This document shows, piece after piece, positions 45,376 through 57,627 of a stretch of DNA of 64,000 nucleotides. The notes under the pieces are model-generated. The model worked only from the letters and a program-made list of their open reading frames with translations, made no database searches and was not told the DNA's origin. Numbering within the stretch: the stretch's first letter is position 1; each line of letters begins with the position of its first letter. Made by a program: the position numbers and the translations under genes. The DNA comes from Eustoma russellianum (taxonomy: Eukaryota; Streptophyta; Magnoliopsida; Gentianales; Gentianaceae): contig AP025067.1 in assembly GCA_036186865.1 (NCBI GenBank), positions 14,772,996 through 14,836,995 of the forward strand. The letters are read 5' to 3'.

Positions 45376-45943
45376 GGTGTCACACTTAAATGCGGTAAAA
45401 AGAATATTCCGCTACATTAAGCACACGCCCTCCTTAGGTATTTGGTATGATAAGGACTCTACATTCGACTTACATGCTTACGCTGATGCAGATTATGGTG
45501 GCTGCAAGATAGATAGAAAAAGCACGAGCGGAACTTGCCAATTTATAGGAAATTCCCTTATTTCATGGTTTTCCAAAAAGCAAGCAAGGGTTGCTTTGTC
45601 CACTACTGAGGCTGAATATATGGCTCTTAGCCTTTGTTGCACACAGTTGTTGTGGATAAAACAACAACTTTCGGACTTTGGAATTACTGTAAATAAAATT
45701 CCTATATATTGTGATAGTATGAGTTCAATAAATTTGTCTAAAAACCCCGTATTACACTCTAAGGCTAAGCATATAGAAGTTCGCTATCATTTTCTTCGTG
45801 ATCACGTTAACAATGGTAATATTGTCATAGATCACGTACGCACAGAATCACAAGTAGCGGATATATTTACAAAGGCCTTAAATCAAGCCACATTTGAATC
45901 TCTTCGTTCTAAATTAGGCATGATTCCTGTTGATGTGATTTAA
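45335..45943 (+). pseudogene. pol: SIRE pol: end of reverse transcriptase and RNase H
   Basis: Starting at the deletion point the frame reads VCMCARFQ, a phrase that normally follows the YVDD box by about 130 residues. Then come HLNAVKRIFRYI, YADADYGGCKIDRKSTSG, LSTTEAEYMA and the AKHIEVRYHFLRDH and VADIFTKAL end of RNase H. It stops at 45941-45943. RNase H itself looks whole, but it is out of frame with the upstream part of pol. Confidence 0.92.
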
Positions 45944-45998
45944 TGCGATATTATTTGATTCACTTTCCTTTTTGACAGGAATCTTTTGATTAACTTTC

Positions 45999-46209
45999 CA
46001 AAATAAAGGGGGAGAGAGAAGCATGATTTAAGGGGGAGAGAGATTTAAGGGGGAGAGAGATCACTGATTGATCCGAATTGCATGAATCAAGGGGGAGCCG
46101 GATTTGAAATTCGAAATTCAAATTTCAAATCTGTGCATAATTCAAGGGGGAGAGATAACACTTAAATCATGTACACTAGTTATTTTGAAAATCATCAAAA
46201 GGGGGAGAT
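45999..46209 (+). repeat. Array of polypurine tracts before the SIRE 3' LTR
   Basis: AAGGGGGAG-type tracts occur at about 46006, 46030, 46048, 46090, 46144 and finally AAAAGGGGGAGAT at 46197-46209 next to the LTR. Repeated tracts are known for Sireviruses. Only the last one can define the LTR start; the others may be relics or have a role in plus-strand priming. Confidence 0.88.
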
Positions 46210-49200
46210 TGTAGAAATAAGAGGGTTTGAGTGATTTCAAAATAAGAAATTTGAATATATATATATATATATATCTATATAAACGTTGAGTATATATATA
46301 CACAAGTGTACATGTATGCATGATAACTTGCCTTATTTAGCTTATATATTATGTTGCCGTACTAACGAGCCATGAAGCATTAAAGCTTACATCATATGGA
46401 GAACATTTGTTGAGTTTATACTATTTTCAGGTGCCACAATTAATGAACTAAAGTAGTTCATTAAGTGAAGTACTTAGTTTAATAAACTAAGTAGTTCATT
46501 AAAAGAAGATGCATTTGGAAAAGGCACAAAGGCAACATGGCTATGGAAGGAAAGTCTTCTCCTCCTCCCCACATTTAATTCCACACGTTTTTATACATAT
46601 ATATACTATATTTTCAGATTTTTTATAAAAGGCACATACACATGTATTTCAACGTACTACCGACACGTTATATATCTTACGTACGTACGTTAACGTCACA
46701 CCACTATACTTAACTCATATTTATGAGTATATTCAGGTCTTATATCATATGATATAAGATATGGTGATGACAAATTAAATACGACACAATAAAAGGTTCT
46801 AAACCGAAATTTGTCGTATCGGGCGAATACCGAAACTTCGCCAACGTGTCACGTACTTGCCATAAATAAATGGCCAGCCCATATGCATCAAAAATTGATG
46901 AAAATTTCGTGCTACACATGGTATGATCAGCCAAAAATACTTTCCATGTTGGCACACACAAATCACCCCACATTTAGGCCAAAATGTGAAGATTTCAATT
47001 TTAATTTTGTCACATGTTTATGGTACCACTTTAAATCAGCCAAGTGCTGAGATTTAAAGTATATATTATATATATTATGTATAACATAATATATATATCA
47101 TGTGCAAAAGTTGGAATTTAAATTAAAGAAATATCGGGTAATCGATAAATATCGAAAATTCGGTTTTCTACGCACTTAACATGGAACCTTTTTCTTGACC
47201 ATCATGTGACACGTATCTAGATACTTTTTACATATAATATACATCTTAAAGTGTTCTAGAAAATTAAATTAAGGGCTGATTGGAATATTACATGTGTGTA
47301 TTATTAAATGTGCACTATTTTACAAAGTTAGCAAAAATAAATTTCAGCACATGTACATACACATTCCAACGTTACTACAGCTGAGATGGAGCACATGTGG
47401 AGCCTTGTTGGCATATTGATTGGTCAAGGATCAATCACACAATGTTGAGAAATCAAAGAGAGAAGCTACAAAAGGTAAGTATTCACCATATACCTCTCTT
47501 ATGTCACATGCTGAAAATTTCAGCATACTACACACATCTTGGCCGATTTCTTCATGGCTAAGATAACATATTTTGTCAATTTTTATTAAAGGATTAATTG
47601 AAGATGTTATGGAAATGATTTGAATATTATGTAAGGTAATTAAGTGTGATATTTTACATATCACACATGCTGAAATTTTTCAACATGTGTGAAGGTTGTG
47701 GTGGCCGAATTTTACACTCTTATTGTGTCCAAGTTCATTCTTCAATTGTTAGCAAGATTTACCATATATGATTGATTCATTTTTATGATAAAAATTCAAA
47801 GAAAAATGGTAAATAATCTGAATTTTATTCCATAATGCACATGCTGAAAAATTCAGCATGGCAAGATACTTATGGCCGATTTTTTGAGCTTGAAAAGGAG
47901 AGATTTCTTGTCTTGCAATTTATGATGAAATATTTGACTTATGGTATGATTTTATGATTGATATTGGCACATGTTTAAAGTGTTAATCTCAGATTTTTTC
48001 CATGTCATCTTCATGACAACATTGAGCCAATAAAGAGGTGCCAAGTAAGCGACGACTAAATGATGATCCAATAGAATAATGCCAAGTAAGCAAGGCATTG
48101 TCACAATGATGTCTTACACTCTCTCAAGGACTTAAAAGACAATTTTCAAGAAGGGAAAAACCCTAGGAGGGGACGGCTGCATTTAAAAAGAGAAGAGGAG
48201 AGCAAACAAAACAAGGCCAAGCATTGCAAAATTCAAAGTGATCAAAAAGCCTAGTTCTTCTTCTTCCACATTCTCTCTTTCTTTCTTTCTCTTTTCTTGT
48301 AAAGCCTATTGTATTCATATTCTTTCAATCTTGAATAGGCTTGAGATAAACCACCATTCATACATCTTTGTAAAAGATTGATCAAGGTGTGATCAATCTT
48401 CGTTCTAGCGAGGTGGTGGTGTTCGTGTGAATTGTACTCGACATACAAGGTTTGTAAAGGGTTGGAGTTAGGTGTAACTCTATCAACCCTGCGGTAAGGT
48501 GTACTGCGTGTGTGTGATTAGTGTGAACCAAGGAAGGTTTTCCTTGAAGACTGGAGTAGGTTGTTTATAACCGAACCAGTATAAAATTCTTGGTGCAATT
48601 TACTTTCTGCATTTACGTTTCAGTTTCTGCACTGTTTACTCATATTTTTCACGTTCGTAAAAATAGTAAACGTTTTCCAAAAATTATAAAAATTTCCAGA
48701 AACATACATAAACGTTCTAGGGTTAATTTGGGACAAGTTTCAACCCTTTTGGACAAGTATAAGTCATTCAAACATCAAAAGTTCTGAGACTAGTGCAGTC
48801 TGATTTTCAGACTTGCAAAGGTTGAGACTTTGGTTGTGTTTGACCTACTTCATAAAAGAATTTTCAAAAACTATTTCAACCTACTTAAATATAGTGTGTG
48901 AGGAGTTATTGGTCAAATTTTCAGATCATTTGGACATTCACACAAATAGGAATTAATTTTTCAAAACCATCTACTGTTTCTGGCAGATTTGCACAATCTG
49001 AGTGCCAACGGTTTTTGAAGGGGTTAAAGGTTGAATTTTGATTTGAGATTTTTAGGGGACCCTCATAACATCTGAGGCTAAGTTCTCTCAAAATTTCATA
49101 ATTTTTGGAGACCTCTAACCTGGTTTTAAAAACGTTTTAAAACAGGTCCTGAAAACAGAATCTGTTTTCAGAACTTGAATTGTTCAAGTTTAAAGAAATT

Positions 49201-49268
49201 TTAAAAAGCACACTTTCCGCACCATCTATTCAACCCCCCCCTTCTAGTGGTGCCTTGCAGATCCTACA
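46210..49268 (+). repeat. SIRE 3' LTR
   Basis: It begins TGTAGAAATAAGAGGG after the last polypurine tract and ends AGATCCTACA. It is followed by target duplication GTTTC at 49269-49273. Confidence 0.95.
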
Positions 49269-49285
49269 GTTTCCATCATATATAT

Positions 49286-50703
49286 TGTTGGACCGCGCAC
49301 CTGCAATAAACACCACTAGAGGGTGAGGGTGAATATTGGTTAGTGGAAATTACACGACTACCCTCAATTAAAAACCCCTTTGAAAATAGTATCTGAGACT
49401 ACCTCAGATTCAGAACTGTTTTTGAAAAATTCAAAAGTCCTTGTACACAACTCCAAAAATTATGAAAATTTCCAGATCTTAACTTCAATTTGTTAGCAAG
49501 ACTCTGTCCAAACATCAGACAAAAATAAGATCGTTGGCCCTTAAAACAAATAAAAAGATTCAGATGGTCAATCTTGACAAAATTGGACAGAATGTTGCTG
49601 AAATTGGAAAACGTGTTTTAATTTGAATACCCAAGAAAAAAGGTTGATCTTTATGTCTTAACACTCCTTAGGATGTCTAGTTGATGTTTCCAAAAGGCCC
49701 TGACCTTGAACAATTCTTGATTAATACAGAATTCAAGTTTTCTCAAAACTGGTCAGCTTGCAGCCAGATTGGAGCAGTTGTTTTGCAAAGACTGAAAGCC
49801 TAACTTCCCCTTGCTCAAATCAAGTGATTCTTATTTCAAATGAAAGCTAACAGTCTAAAGTATAACTCCATCAAAACTCATGAATTTTGAAAGTGTTTAG
49901 CTATTTTTTCAAAATGTGAGAAATTGTGTAAAAATTACAGTGGATGAACACCTTCTATGCAACACTTAGTTGCAACACCTCTACCACCTATTGATGTAGC
50001 CTTATAGAATTGGCTAATCAATATTACAAATGAAGCTCAAGAGGTTTGTAGCTCAACAAATACAACAAGAACACCTTTGCTACAAAGAATAGAACAAGAA
50101 CAACAACAAAAAGATGATAGCTAGACAAATCAACAAATGCTTTCAAGTGAGCTTCAAGTGTGTTTCATCTTCTTCACCATTGCCTCCTATTTATAGCGTG
50201 AATTGAGCCTTGGAGATAAGAATGCACATGCGTCATCATCTTCATCATGAATTCCAAGTGTCTTCACATCATTGGTTGGCCTTGTACACTTGGCAAAATG
50301 AGACAACATAATTGGTCCACCTTGGAATCACTTTGTTGGCTGAAAATTACACCTTGGATAGTCTTGATTATCCTTTGCAAATGAAGATAATAAAAGAAGA
50401 TAATGCCACCAAAATACCTCAACTTCTTGTCTTGAAATTAGGCATGTGGGCATTGACAATTTCAAACTCAAAAATCAGCTTCAAGGTGCCTTCGTAGCCG
50501 TTGGTTTTCAAACTCAAAAATTCCAATTGTCAACTAGCTCCTTTTTGGTTGGTCCACTTGCCACCAACTCACAAAATGAGTACACCATCATTTCCACATG
50601 ATTTTAGACGTTTTTGTGCATATATATATGCATATCAACTCAGATTTTTGAAGAATAAATCACCAAATGATAGCTTTTGCTGTCGTTGGGATATACTGGG
50701 TGC

Positions 50704-50704
<1 letters not shown>
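49286..50704 (-). mobile_element. SIRE-like LTR 3' portion, minus strand
   Basis: The left end TGTTGGACCGCG, CACCACTAGAGGG and ATTATGAAAATTTCC match, in reverse, the 3' end layout of the SIRE LTR (TTCTAGTGGTG...CAGATCCTACA). On the minus strand a TATA box lies at 50188-50195, about 900 bp from this end. The family is related to but distinct from the intact SIRE. The start of this LTR is not found; similarity fades before the GAT microsatellite. Confidence 0.5.
50188..50195 (-). promoter_or_regulatory. TATA box, minus strand
   Basis: The minus strand reads TATAAATAGG. It lies within the SIRE-like LTR at a plausible distance from its 3' end. Confidence 0.5.

Positions 50705-50756
<52 letters not shown>
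50705..50756. repeat. GAT trinucleotide microsatellite
   Basis: About 17 GAT units run without interruption. They create poly-aspartate and poly-serine open frames on the two strands (50501-50776, 50635-50946) which are artefacts. Confidence 0.95.
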
Positions 50757-53700
50757 TAATCAGTTGCACACCTTGAACACCTTTATATTCTCTGAATAAT
50801 GATGATAAATATGCTCTCATAACATATATAAGAGGGTCTTCAAGAAAGAAATAGAATGTGACATCACAACTCGTCACATATCCCGCTACAGTCAATAATA
50901 TCATCATTTGAGAGAATAAGATAAAGAACCACCAAATAATCTTCAAGATAATAACAACTCAACTCCAGAATGAAGATAAGAATATACTCAAGAGATTCCT
51001 TAAGTAAAAATACCAACAATACCCTCAGGGGTGAAATGACCAAAATGCCCCTAGTGAGAGAAAACTCCAGAAATGACCCCGATGGTCAGAAATGAATATT
51101 ATAACATCTTTATCATGATGAATAACATAAGAATACATCATTGAAGTATTTCCATCATACCATATTCATACAAAACTCAAAATATCAATTTTGCCCTTTT
51201 TGGTAAGTTGTACAAACTTCCAAGGCACATTAGTCACAAAAATCACCAAAAACACATAATATTCACATAATGAATGTGTATAAATCATATACAAATGAAA
51301 ACAATCATTGTAACACATTTTAGAAAATTATTTCTAAAAACCCTAGACATCGATCGATCGAAGTGCCTCAGCTTCAGAGATCGATGTCTCACCGTAAGTT
51401 TCAGAGTTTGTCTCTGACCTACATCGATCGATCGAAGTGAGGATTCGATGTACATCGATCGATCAATGTATCTCAGATTTAGAGATTGATGTCTCACCGT
51501 AAGGTCTTGAACTTTCACTACTTTACATGGATCGATCGATGTGAGGGATCGAAGTACATCGACCGATCGAAGTGCAACACCAGAGAGATCGATGTAAACT
51601 TTTTCAACTTTTAATCACATATAACACTATGTGTAATATTTTTATGCATTCACCTCTTAAAATCATGACTTTGAAAATTATCCAAACATATTTCTCAACA
51701 TATATGACTTTAAGAGACATGATCATGATGAAAATTACATGCAAACACAGAAGATGGTGGAAATCATGAAAACACACATCTTTAGGCCATGATCATCAAG
51801 ATTACACATCAAAATGATCGTGATGAAGCATGCCTAAAGTGGCGGCCTCGAAACAGCCCACTTATGGATGTTTATGTATGAAAATGGCATAATGATCATG
51901 AAAGAAAAATCTTTTATGGTCAAGCATTATAACATAAATTATGATGTATTACAATCATATTAAATCAAGACCATCAATATGAATAAACTCTAAAAATCAT
52001 CAAGAAACATATATATGATGATCATCATGAGAACACATAAGAATATGATTCAAAGTGTGGTTCTTATTACACTTTTTCAAGAAAGTGTAACATGCAATCA
52101 ACACTTTTCATGAAATATAACATACATGCCTAGTCTTTTATTATGTATAACATGCATCTTCATATGAGGCCTATACATGTGCTAAACTCTACATGCATGA
52201 CACTTTTCATATTATCAAAGTTATATGTAGGCATATATTCAAGAATCACACACAAATATTCACATAAGAGGCATGCAAGAACACTTTTTACATACTCATA
52301 AGAGAAAAGTTTCTTGAACATCGCATGCATGATCCATGTTTGTAGATGAACATAAATGGTATATTTTTGAACATGAATGAAGAAACCAATAAGAATACTT
52401 GCCTTTTTCTTGAACTTTAGACTTAAAAATGGGAAAATTTCTTCCTCAATTTTCCTTGAGTACCCCATGGCCTACAGCCAAAAATGGGAGAAGAATGGGT
52501 TATTTTTCAAGAATGAACACTGAGAAGTTTCTAAGATCAATCTTAAAAAAAAACTCACCTTTGAAGGTTCTTGTGTCTACCTCTCCTTTCCAACTTAGAA
52601 ACCTCTTCCTTTCACTCTTGAGGAGTCTTGGCCTAGGTGAGGGGTTGAAAGAAAAGATGGAGCAATTTAGGAGATGAATGGATGAAAATATTACTAGAAG
52701 TGATGATGTTGATTCTTACCTTAAAGGCTTCCTAAGCTTGCATGTTTTTATCCTTACCTAGACTTGAATAATTTCTATCTTCTCTTCCCTTGGGTCACGG
52801 TGTTGGGAGGCTCTAATGGAGGTTGGTGGCGTCTTAAAAGAGGAAAAGTGAAGACTTGAGAGCTTCTAGAGTTGGAGAGGATTTCTTTAGTTTAGAAATG
52901 GCGAAGAGAGAAGTGTGTCCTCCTCTCTCTTGGTTTGGCCGAGATGTATGGGTATGGAAGAGTTGAAGAAGTTTTAAAGTTAGCTTGAGAGAAGAAAGAG
53001 AAGGTTCTTTTGGCTTGATGAGTGGAGATAAGGTTTTCTTGGTGGAATTTGCTGAAAAGAGAGAATTGGATGGAAAATAAGGCGTTTTCTTCCCTCTTCT
53101 TTGGCTTGGCCGAATTCTTGAGATGGTGGAGGAAGAAGAAATCTCATCATGATGCCTTATGGAAATAGAAAAAAAGAAAAGAGAAGTAGATGTGTAAGGC
53201 TTTCATGCAAAATAAGTGGTGAAGAGAAATGATGTGTAAGAAGAAAAGAATAAAATGGAAGACATGAGATAAAGCTCTTCATTTGTCTTGCATAAAACTT
53301 TATTTTTATTTTTAAAATTGGAATAAAAGGAAGAATAATAAGTGTGTAAGAATTGTATATCATTTGGTTGGTTGGAAGTGGTATTGTAAGACAAGGAATT
53401 TCTTCCTTTTTTCCTTCCTTGCATTCTCGGTTTTGAAGTGTTGTTGAGAGACTTAAATGTGTCTTGGAAGAGAGAATGAAGACTTATGATTTCTTGGAGT
53501 CGAATAAAAGTGTTCCCTTTCTTATGGAGTGAAATGAATATTTTTCCTTCTCTCTTGTCCATATGGCCGAAATTTGAGAAGAACAAGGGTGAAGAATCTC
53601 CATCATAGAGTTTTATCGAAAGAATAAAGATGAAGTGGTGGAAGAGTTGCATGTAAATTAATTGGATGAGAAGATGACATGATATGAAGAGGGTCAAAGA

Positions 53701-54374
53701 GTGGAGTGTGGGTGAAGGAAAGTGAGAGATTCTTTCCTTTGTTGTCTTGCAAAGTGACCGCCTCTACATGGGTGGGGGAAATAATTAGGCTTGGAATTTG
53801 AAAGAGAAATGACATGGGAAAAATGCATGTTATTTGGTTGGATAAAGATGGAATAGTGTCAGACAATTTTCCTTCCTTTTTATTGTCTTATGTGATGGCT
53901 AAATAGGATAAAATGAAAGAATGTTGGTGTCAAATAATATAAGGAAAATGATAAACATGAAGGTCTGTCGGAAGAAAATGGATAAAAATTGTACACTTGT
54001 TTATTTCTTAAAATGATGTAGGAAGATTCATGTTAGTGGAAGGATAAAATAATCCTCCACTCACACTAAGTAGGGGACCCAAAGGCTTTTGGGGGGATAT
54101 ATAGGACAAATTTTTACCCTACCTCATTTTTTCCATGTCTTACTTATATTTTTCATCTATTTCAATGTAAATATTTATTTGTATTTAATTTATACTCCTA
54201 AATTACTTTTGTTTCCTAGGGTTTTCTTTTTATTTTACTGCGCAACAAAAATTTTACCTATACCACTTAGCGCGGCACGACGATTGTACCTGATTCCTAT
54301 TCATCACACCCTAATTCCATTATAATTTTCTTTTTTTTTCTTTTACTAACTTGAGGGGATGCGGGTCGTAACAC
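50757..54374 (-). mobile_element. Probable Ty3/gypsy LTR material, minus strand
   Basis: At the right end the minus strand reads GGGAGAGATGAGGG (purine-rich) and then TGTTACGACCCGCATCCCC, a common gypsy LTR start, so an LTR begins at 54374 and runs leftward. Phrases near 51015-51055 and 51185 also resemble gypsy LTRs. The stretch is long for one LTR and may hold several pieces. It has no gene: purine-rich blocks at 52850-53900 yield only low-complexity frames. Repeats at 51348-51600 are listed separately. Confidence 0.45.
51348..51600. repeat. About 105 bp tandem repeat with self-complementary ATCGATCGAT cores
   Basis: The motif CATCGATCGATCGAAGTG or a close variant starts at 51348, 51422, 51453, 51526 and 51557. 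The alternating spacings of about 74 and 31 bp show a 105 bp unit present about 2.4 times, each carrying two cores. GATCGATG half-sites lie between. The cores can pair with one another. Confidence 0.8.
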
Positions 54375-55009
54375 CCTCATCTCTCCCCAATCAAGTCCAG
54401 CCATGGATAGTGGTCTTTATACTGGGGTCGTGTATATTTAACTTCTTCCATCCTTGCTTTTTTGTCTGGGTCTTCCCTCCCAGCTGCGACCAACTCTCTG
54501 CCCATGCCTAGAGGGATGAGAGGACTCAACTACTGATGCAACAAGTCGTGCAACAAGGAGTATGGTGGACCTTCATGGCAATGGGTTGTTAGAAAATCTG
54601 GTTTCGTTAAGATATTGTAACCGGAGGTTTTCAGTTGTAGCCTTTAATAAAGTCATAATTAGTCACCAAAAGTTGTTGCACCTTTAAAATATGCTCTAGT
54701 GTATGGTTCTTGGGAGTAATCACAAAAAGGTCAGCTATAACTAGTACCAGATACTAAATTGATTAGTCATGCCGACAATCAGACCTTGCATCTCGTTGTC
54801 ATTCAGTTCTCTCTAATTCTTCACAAACAATATCTCTAGCACTAATGTGTTTCCACCATGATTCTTAATAAGTGAATTCGAAAAGTTCGGAAAAGAAAAC
54901 ATTTTAACACTTAAAAAGACCCTCCTAGCACCAGATGACGAAGCAGGTTACAACTTCTATGGAGGATCTGCTAATTTTTCGTAATGGTCTTGTAAAATCA
55001 GGTAGACTT
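54375..55009 (-). other. Unresolved retroelement flank left of the solo LTR
   Basis: It starts with the polypurine-like tract of the adjoining gypsy LTR. Beyond that no motif is readable on either strand. It is probably internal or LTR sequence of the element into which the SIRE solo LTR inserted. Confidence 0.3.
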
Positions 55010-55014
55010 AATGG

Positions 55015-57622
55015 TGTAGGACCTGTATAGCACGACTAGAAGGGGAGGTTGAATAGTGAGTGCAGAAAATTTGATTTTTAAAAACTTTTGGACCAAAAAC
55101 CTCACTTCTGAAAACAGTTTCTGTTTTCAGATCCTGATGTGAAATATTTAAAAGACCTAGTTGTAGACCTCCAAAAATTATGAAATTTGGTGAGAACGTA
55201 CTCTCAGATGTTATAAGAGACTCAGGAAAATTTCAAATTAAAAATCCACTCCTAACCCCTTGAAAATACGTTTTTGGTCAGATTGCGCAAATCTGCCAGA
55301 AACTATACTCCGACTTGAAAAATTTATTTCTATTAATTGGTGGCTCCAAATGGTCTGAAACTTTTATGAAACGACCCTCAAGATATTTGTTTTAATGGGT
55401 TGAAACATTTCTTGAAAATTCCTTGGGGAAATATGTCAACCACGTTGATGTTCTCAACCTTTGCAAATCTGAAAATCAGATTGCACTAGTCTCAGAATTA
55501 TTAATGTTTGTTTAAAAAAAAGAACTTTTTATTTTAAACAAAACTTCCATTCATGGTCGCTAAAGATTCATTACTAAAAATAGTAAGTTATTGGCCAATA
55601 TAGTAATACTCTATGTTCTAAATAGATTGTTCACCTTTAGATTTTTAGATGTCCGAAAATGTATGTCTATATTCTATATATTATAAAATAATAGTGGTTA
55701 AATTACTAACTTGTTTTCATAAAATGAATAGATTTGTAATGTGAAAAGCTTTTTGAATAGAAAATTTAGAAGTAAAGGGCGTTCTCGGTTTACTAGTCTC
55801 ATGCATTTGCGTGGAGTCTAAAGAGGGGACGGACTGCTTCACGATCTGATGTACGCAGTCTTACCCTATATTTTGTGTAAGATGCTGTTTCTGCAGGTCG
55901 AACACGTGGTCTCAAAGTCACAAAACGACCAACGTCAAATTATTATTTTAAATAACTTCTTAAAAACTATTTGGACAAATGAATTTAGACGAAGGAAGTG
56001 ATAATTAAGGTCTAACCGTTTAAGTATTAACCTAGTGACAGGGATGGCAATATCAAACACGACATGAAAACACGACCCAAACCTGACACGCTTCTCGCGT
56101 GTATGGGTGCGGCCTTAGCGGGTTTCGTGTACAAATCGGGTAAGGCCTAAAACTTATATGCTAAGAGCGGGTAATGTCCAGGTACACCCGCGGGTTACCC
56201 ATTTATACCCGTCATACACGATTTTTCAAAATATATTTTAAATATAAATTATAAATTATTAAAGTAAATATTATAAAATATAAAGAAACTCCTAAAACCT
56301 AAAAATATATTCCATGGTTCCCAATTTATTATTCCATTCCTTCTTACCCCCTGCAATTGCCCCCCGTCGCCCCTATCCATCATTTTCCATTTCTCCTCAC
56401 TTCACTCACTCCACTATTCTCATTTCTCCACTGATGGCATATTCTCCACCAATTAAAATGTCAAATAATCTCTACCTTGGCTCCAACAAGATGTAGTAGG
56501 CATGTGTATAGAGCTGCACATGTGCTGAAATTTTATTTTAGCAATTTTTGTCAAATAATGCACAATATTTACACATATATGGTAGATAATAATCAGCACT
56601 ATTTTGAATTTTCTAGAAAACTTGAACATGTCTTGAATGTGTAAAAAGTGTCTAGATACATGTTACACATATGCCAAAAAAACGTTTCATGTTGTATGTT
56701 CGTAGAAAACTGAATATTTGACTTTCGTCGATCACGCGATTTTTCTCCGATTAGATTCATACTTCTTGCACATGTAATATATATTATGTAACACATAATA
56801 TACATAAAATAAAGTGTATATCTAGCTCAAATGGCTGAGGTAAAACGCCCATGTGTAGTAGAGATTATTGAATTTGAATTCTCCACAAATCTAGCCTAAG
56901 TTATGGGTGATTTGTGTATGCCAACATGGAATGATTTAGTGGCTGTTTGTAACATGTGAGACACGAAATTGTTGGCCATTTTTGAAGTATATAGGCTGGC
57001 CATCTTTATATGGCAAGTACGTGACACGCCGGTGATGTTTCGGTAGTCATCCGATACGATAATTTTCGGTTTATGACCTTGTAATATGTCGTTATAATTT
57101 TGACGTCACCATGACTTATATCATATGATATAGGACCTGAATATACTCATAAATATAAGGTGTATATAGTGGTGTGACGTCGACGTACGTTTGTAATATA
57201 TGTAACGTATCGGTAGTACGTCGGAATATATGAGTATTGTGTCTTTTAAAAAATACGTATTAATTATTAAAATGGCGTGTAAATGTATATGGGGAGAAGA
57301 CTTTCCATTTCCAAATTTGTTGTCATATAGCTTCCACCAAATATGTCTCCATTTAATGAGCTAGTTAGTTCATTAACTTAAGCACTCCACTTAATGAAAT
57401 AGTTTAGTTCATTAATTGTGGCACCAGAAAATAGTACAAAAAAACAAATGTTTGCCATATGATGTAATCTTTAACGCTTCATGGCTTGTTAGTACGGCAA
57501 CAATATATATAAGCATATAAAGTATGTTTATCACATAAACGTGTCAAGTAATAATTTATTTTCGTAAACACGCAACATTTAAATCATGCATTTGTAAATC
57601 ACTCAAACTTTTTTTCTCAACA
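55015..57622 (-). mobile_element. SIRE-family solo LTR, minus strand
   Basis: This 2608 bp unit starts TGTAGGACC and ends CTCAACA, flanked by perfect AATGG duplications (55010-55014, 57623-57627). In reverse orientation its right 1.1 kb follows the first 1.1 kb of the SIRE LTR (38203-39400) and its left 0.55 kb follows the SIRE LTR end. The middle, about 55560-56500, does not match and includes a GGGATGGCAATATC segment like the end of hAT-related repeats. No internal region or second LTR is present, so it is a solo LTR left by recombination. Confidence 0.85.
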
Positions 57623-57627
57623 AATGG

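Larger units (their letters stand above)
38203..49268 (+). mobile_element. SIRE-type (Sirevirus) Ty1/copia element with internal pol deletion
   Basis: This 11,066 bp element has LTRs of 3068 and 3059 bp that differ at roughly 25-30 sites by eye (about 99% identity). It is flanked by GTTTC duplications. It has a primer-binding site, a long intact gag with coiled-coil C-terminal half, pol in another frame, and several AAGGGGGAG tracts before the 3' LTR: all Sirevirus traits. There is no env-like ORF between pol and the tracts. About 160 codons of reverse transcriptase are missing, so the copy is recent yet non-autonomous. Confidence 0.95.

Noticed and set aside
45943..46000. Possible env-like ORF after SIRE pol
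   Set aside because: Only about 50 bp separate the pol stop from the first polypurine tract; there is no room for an env gene.
50501..50946. Open frames with poly-aspartate or poly-serine
   Set aside because: They result from the GAT microsatellite read on the two strands.
52850..53900. Possible exons on the minus strand (53203-53866)
   Set aside because: The frames come from AG-rich repeats with recurring GAAGAG and TTTGGCCGA phrases typical of LTR sequence; no protein domain.
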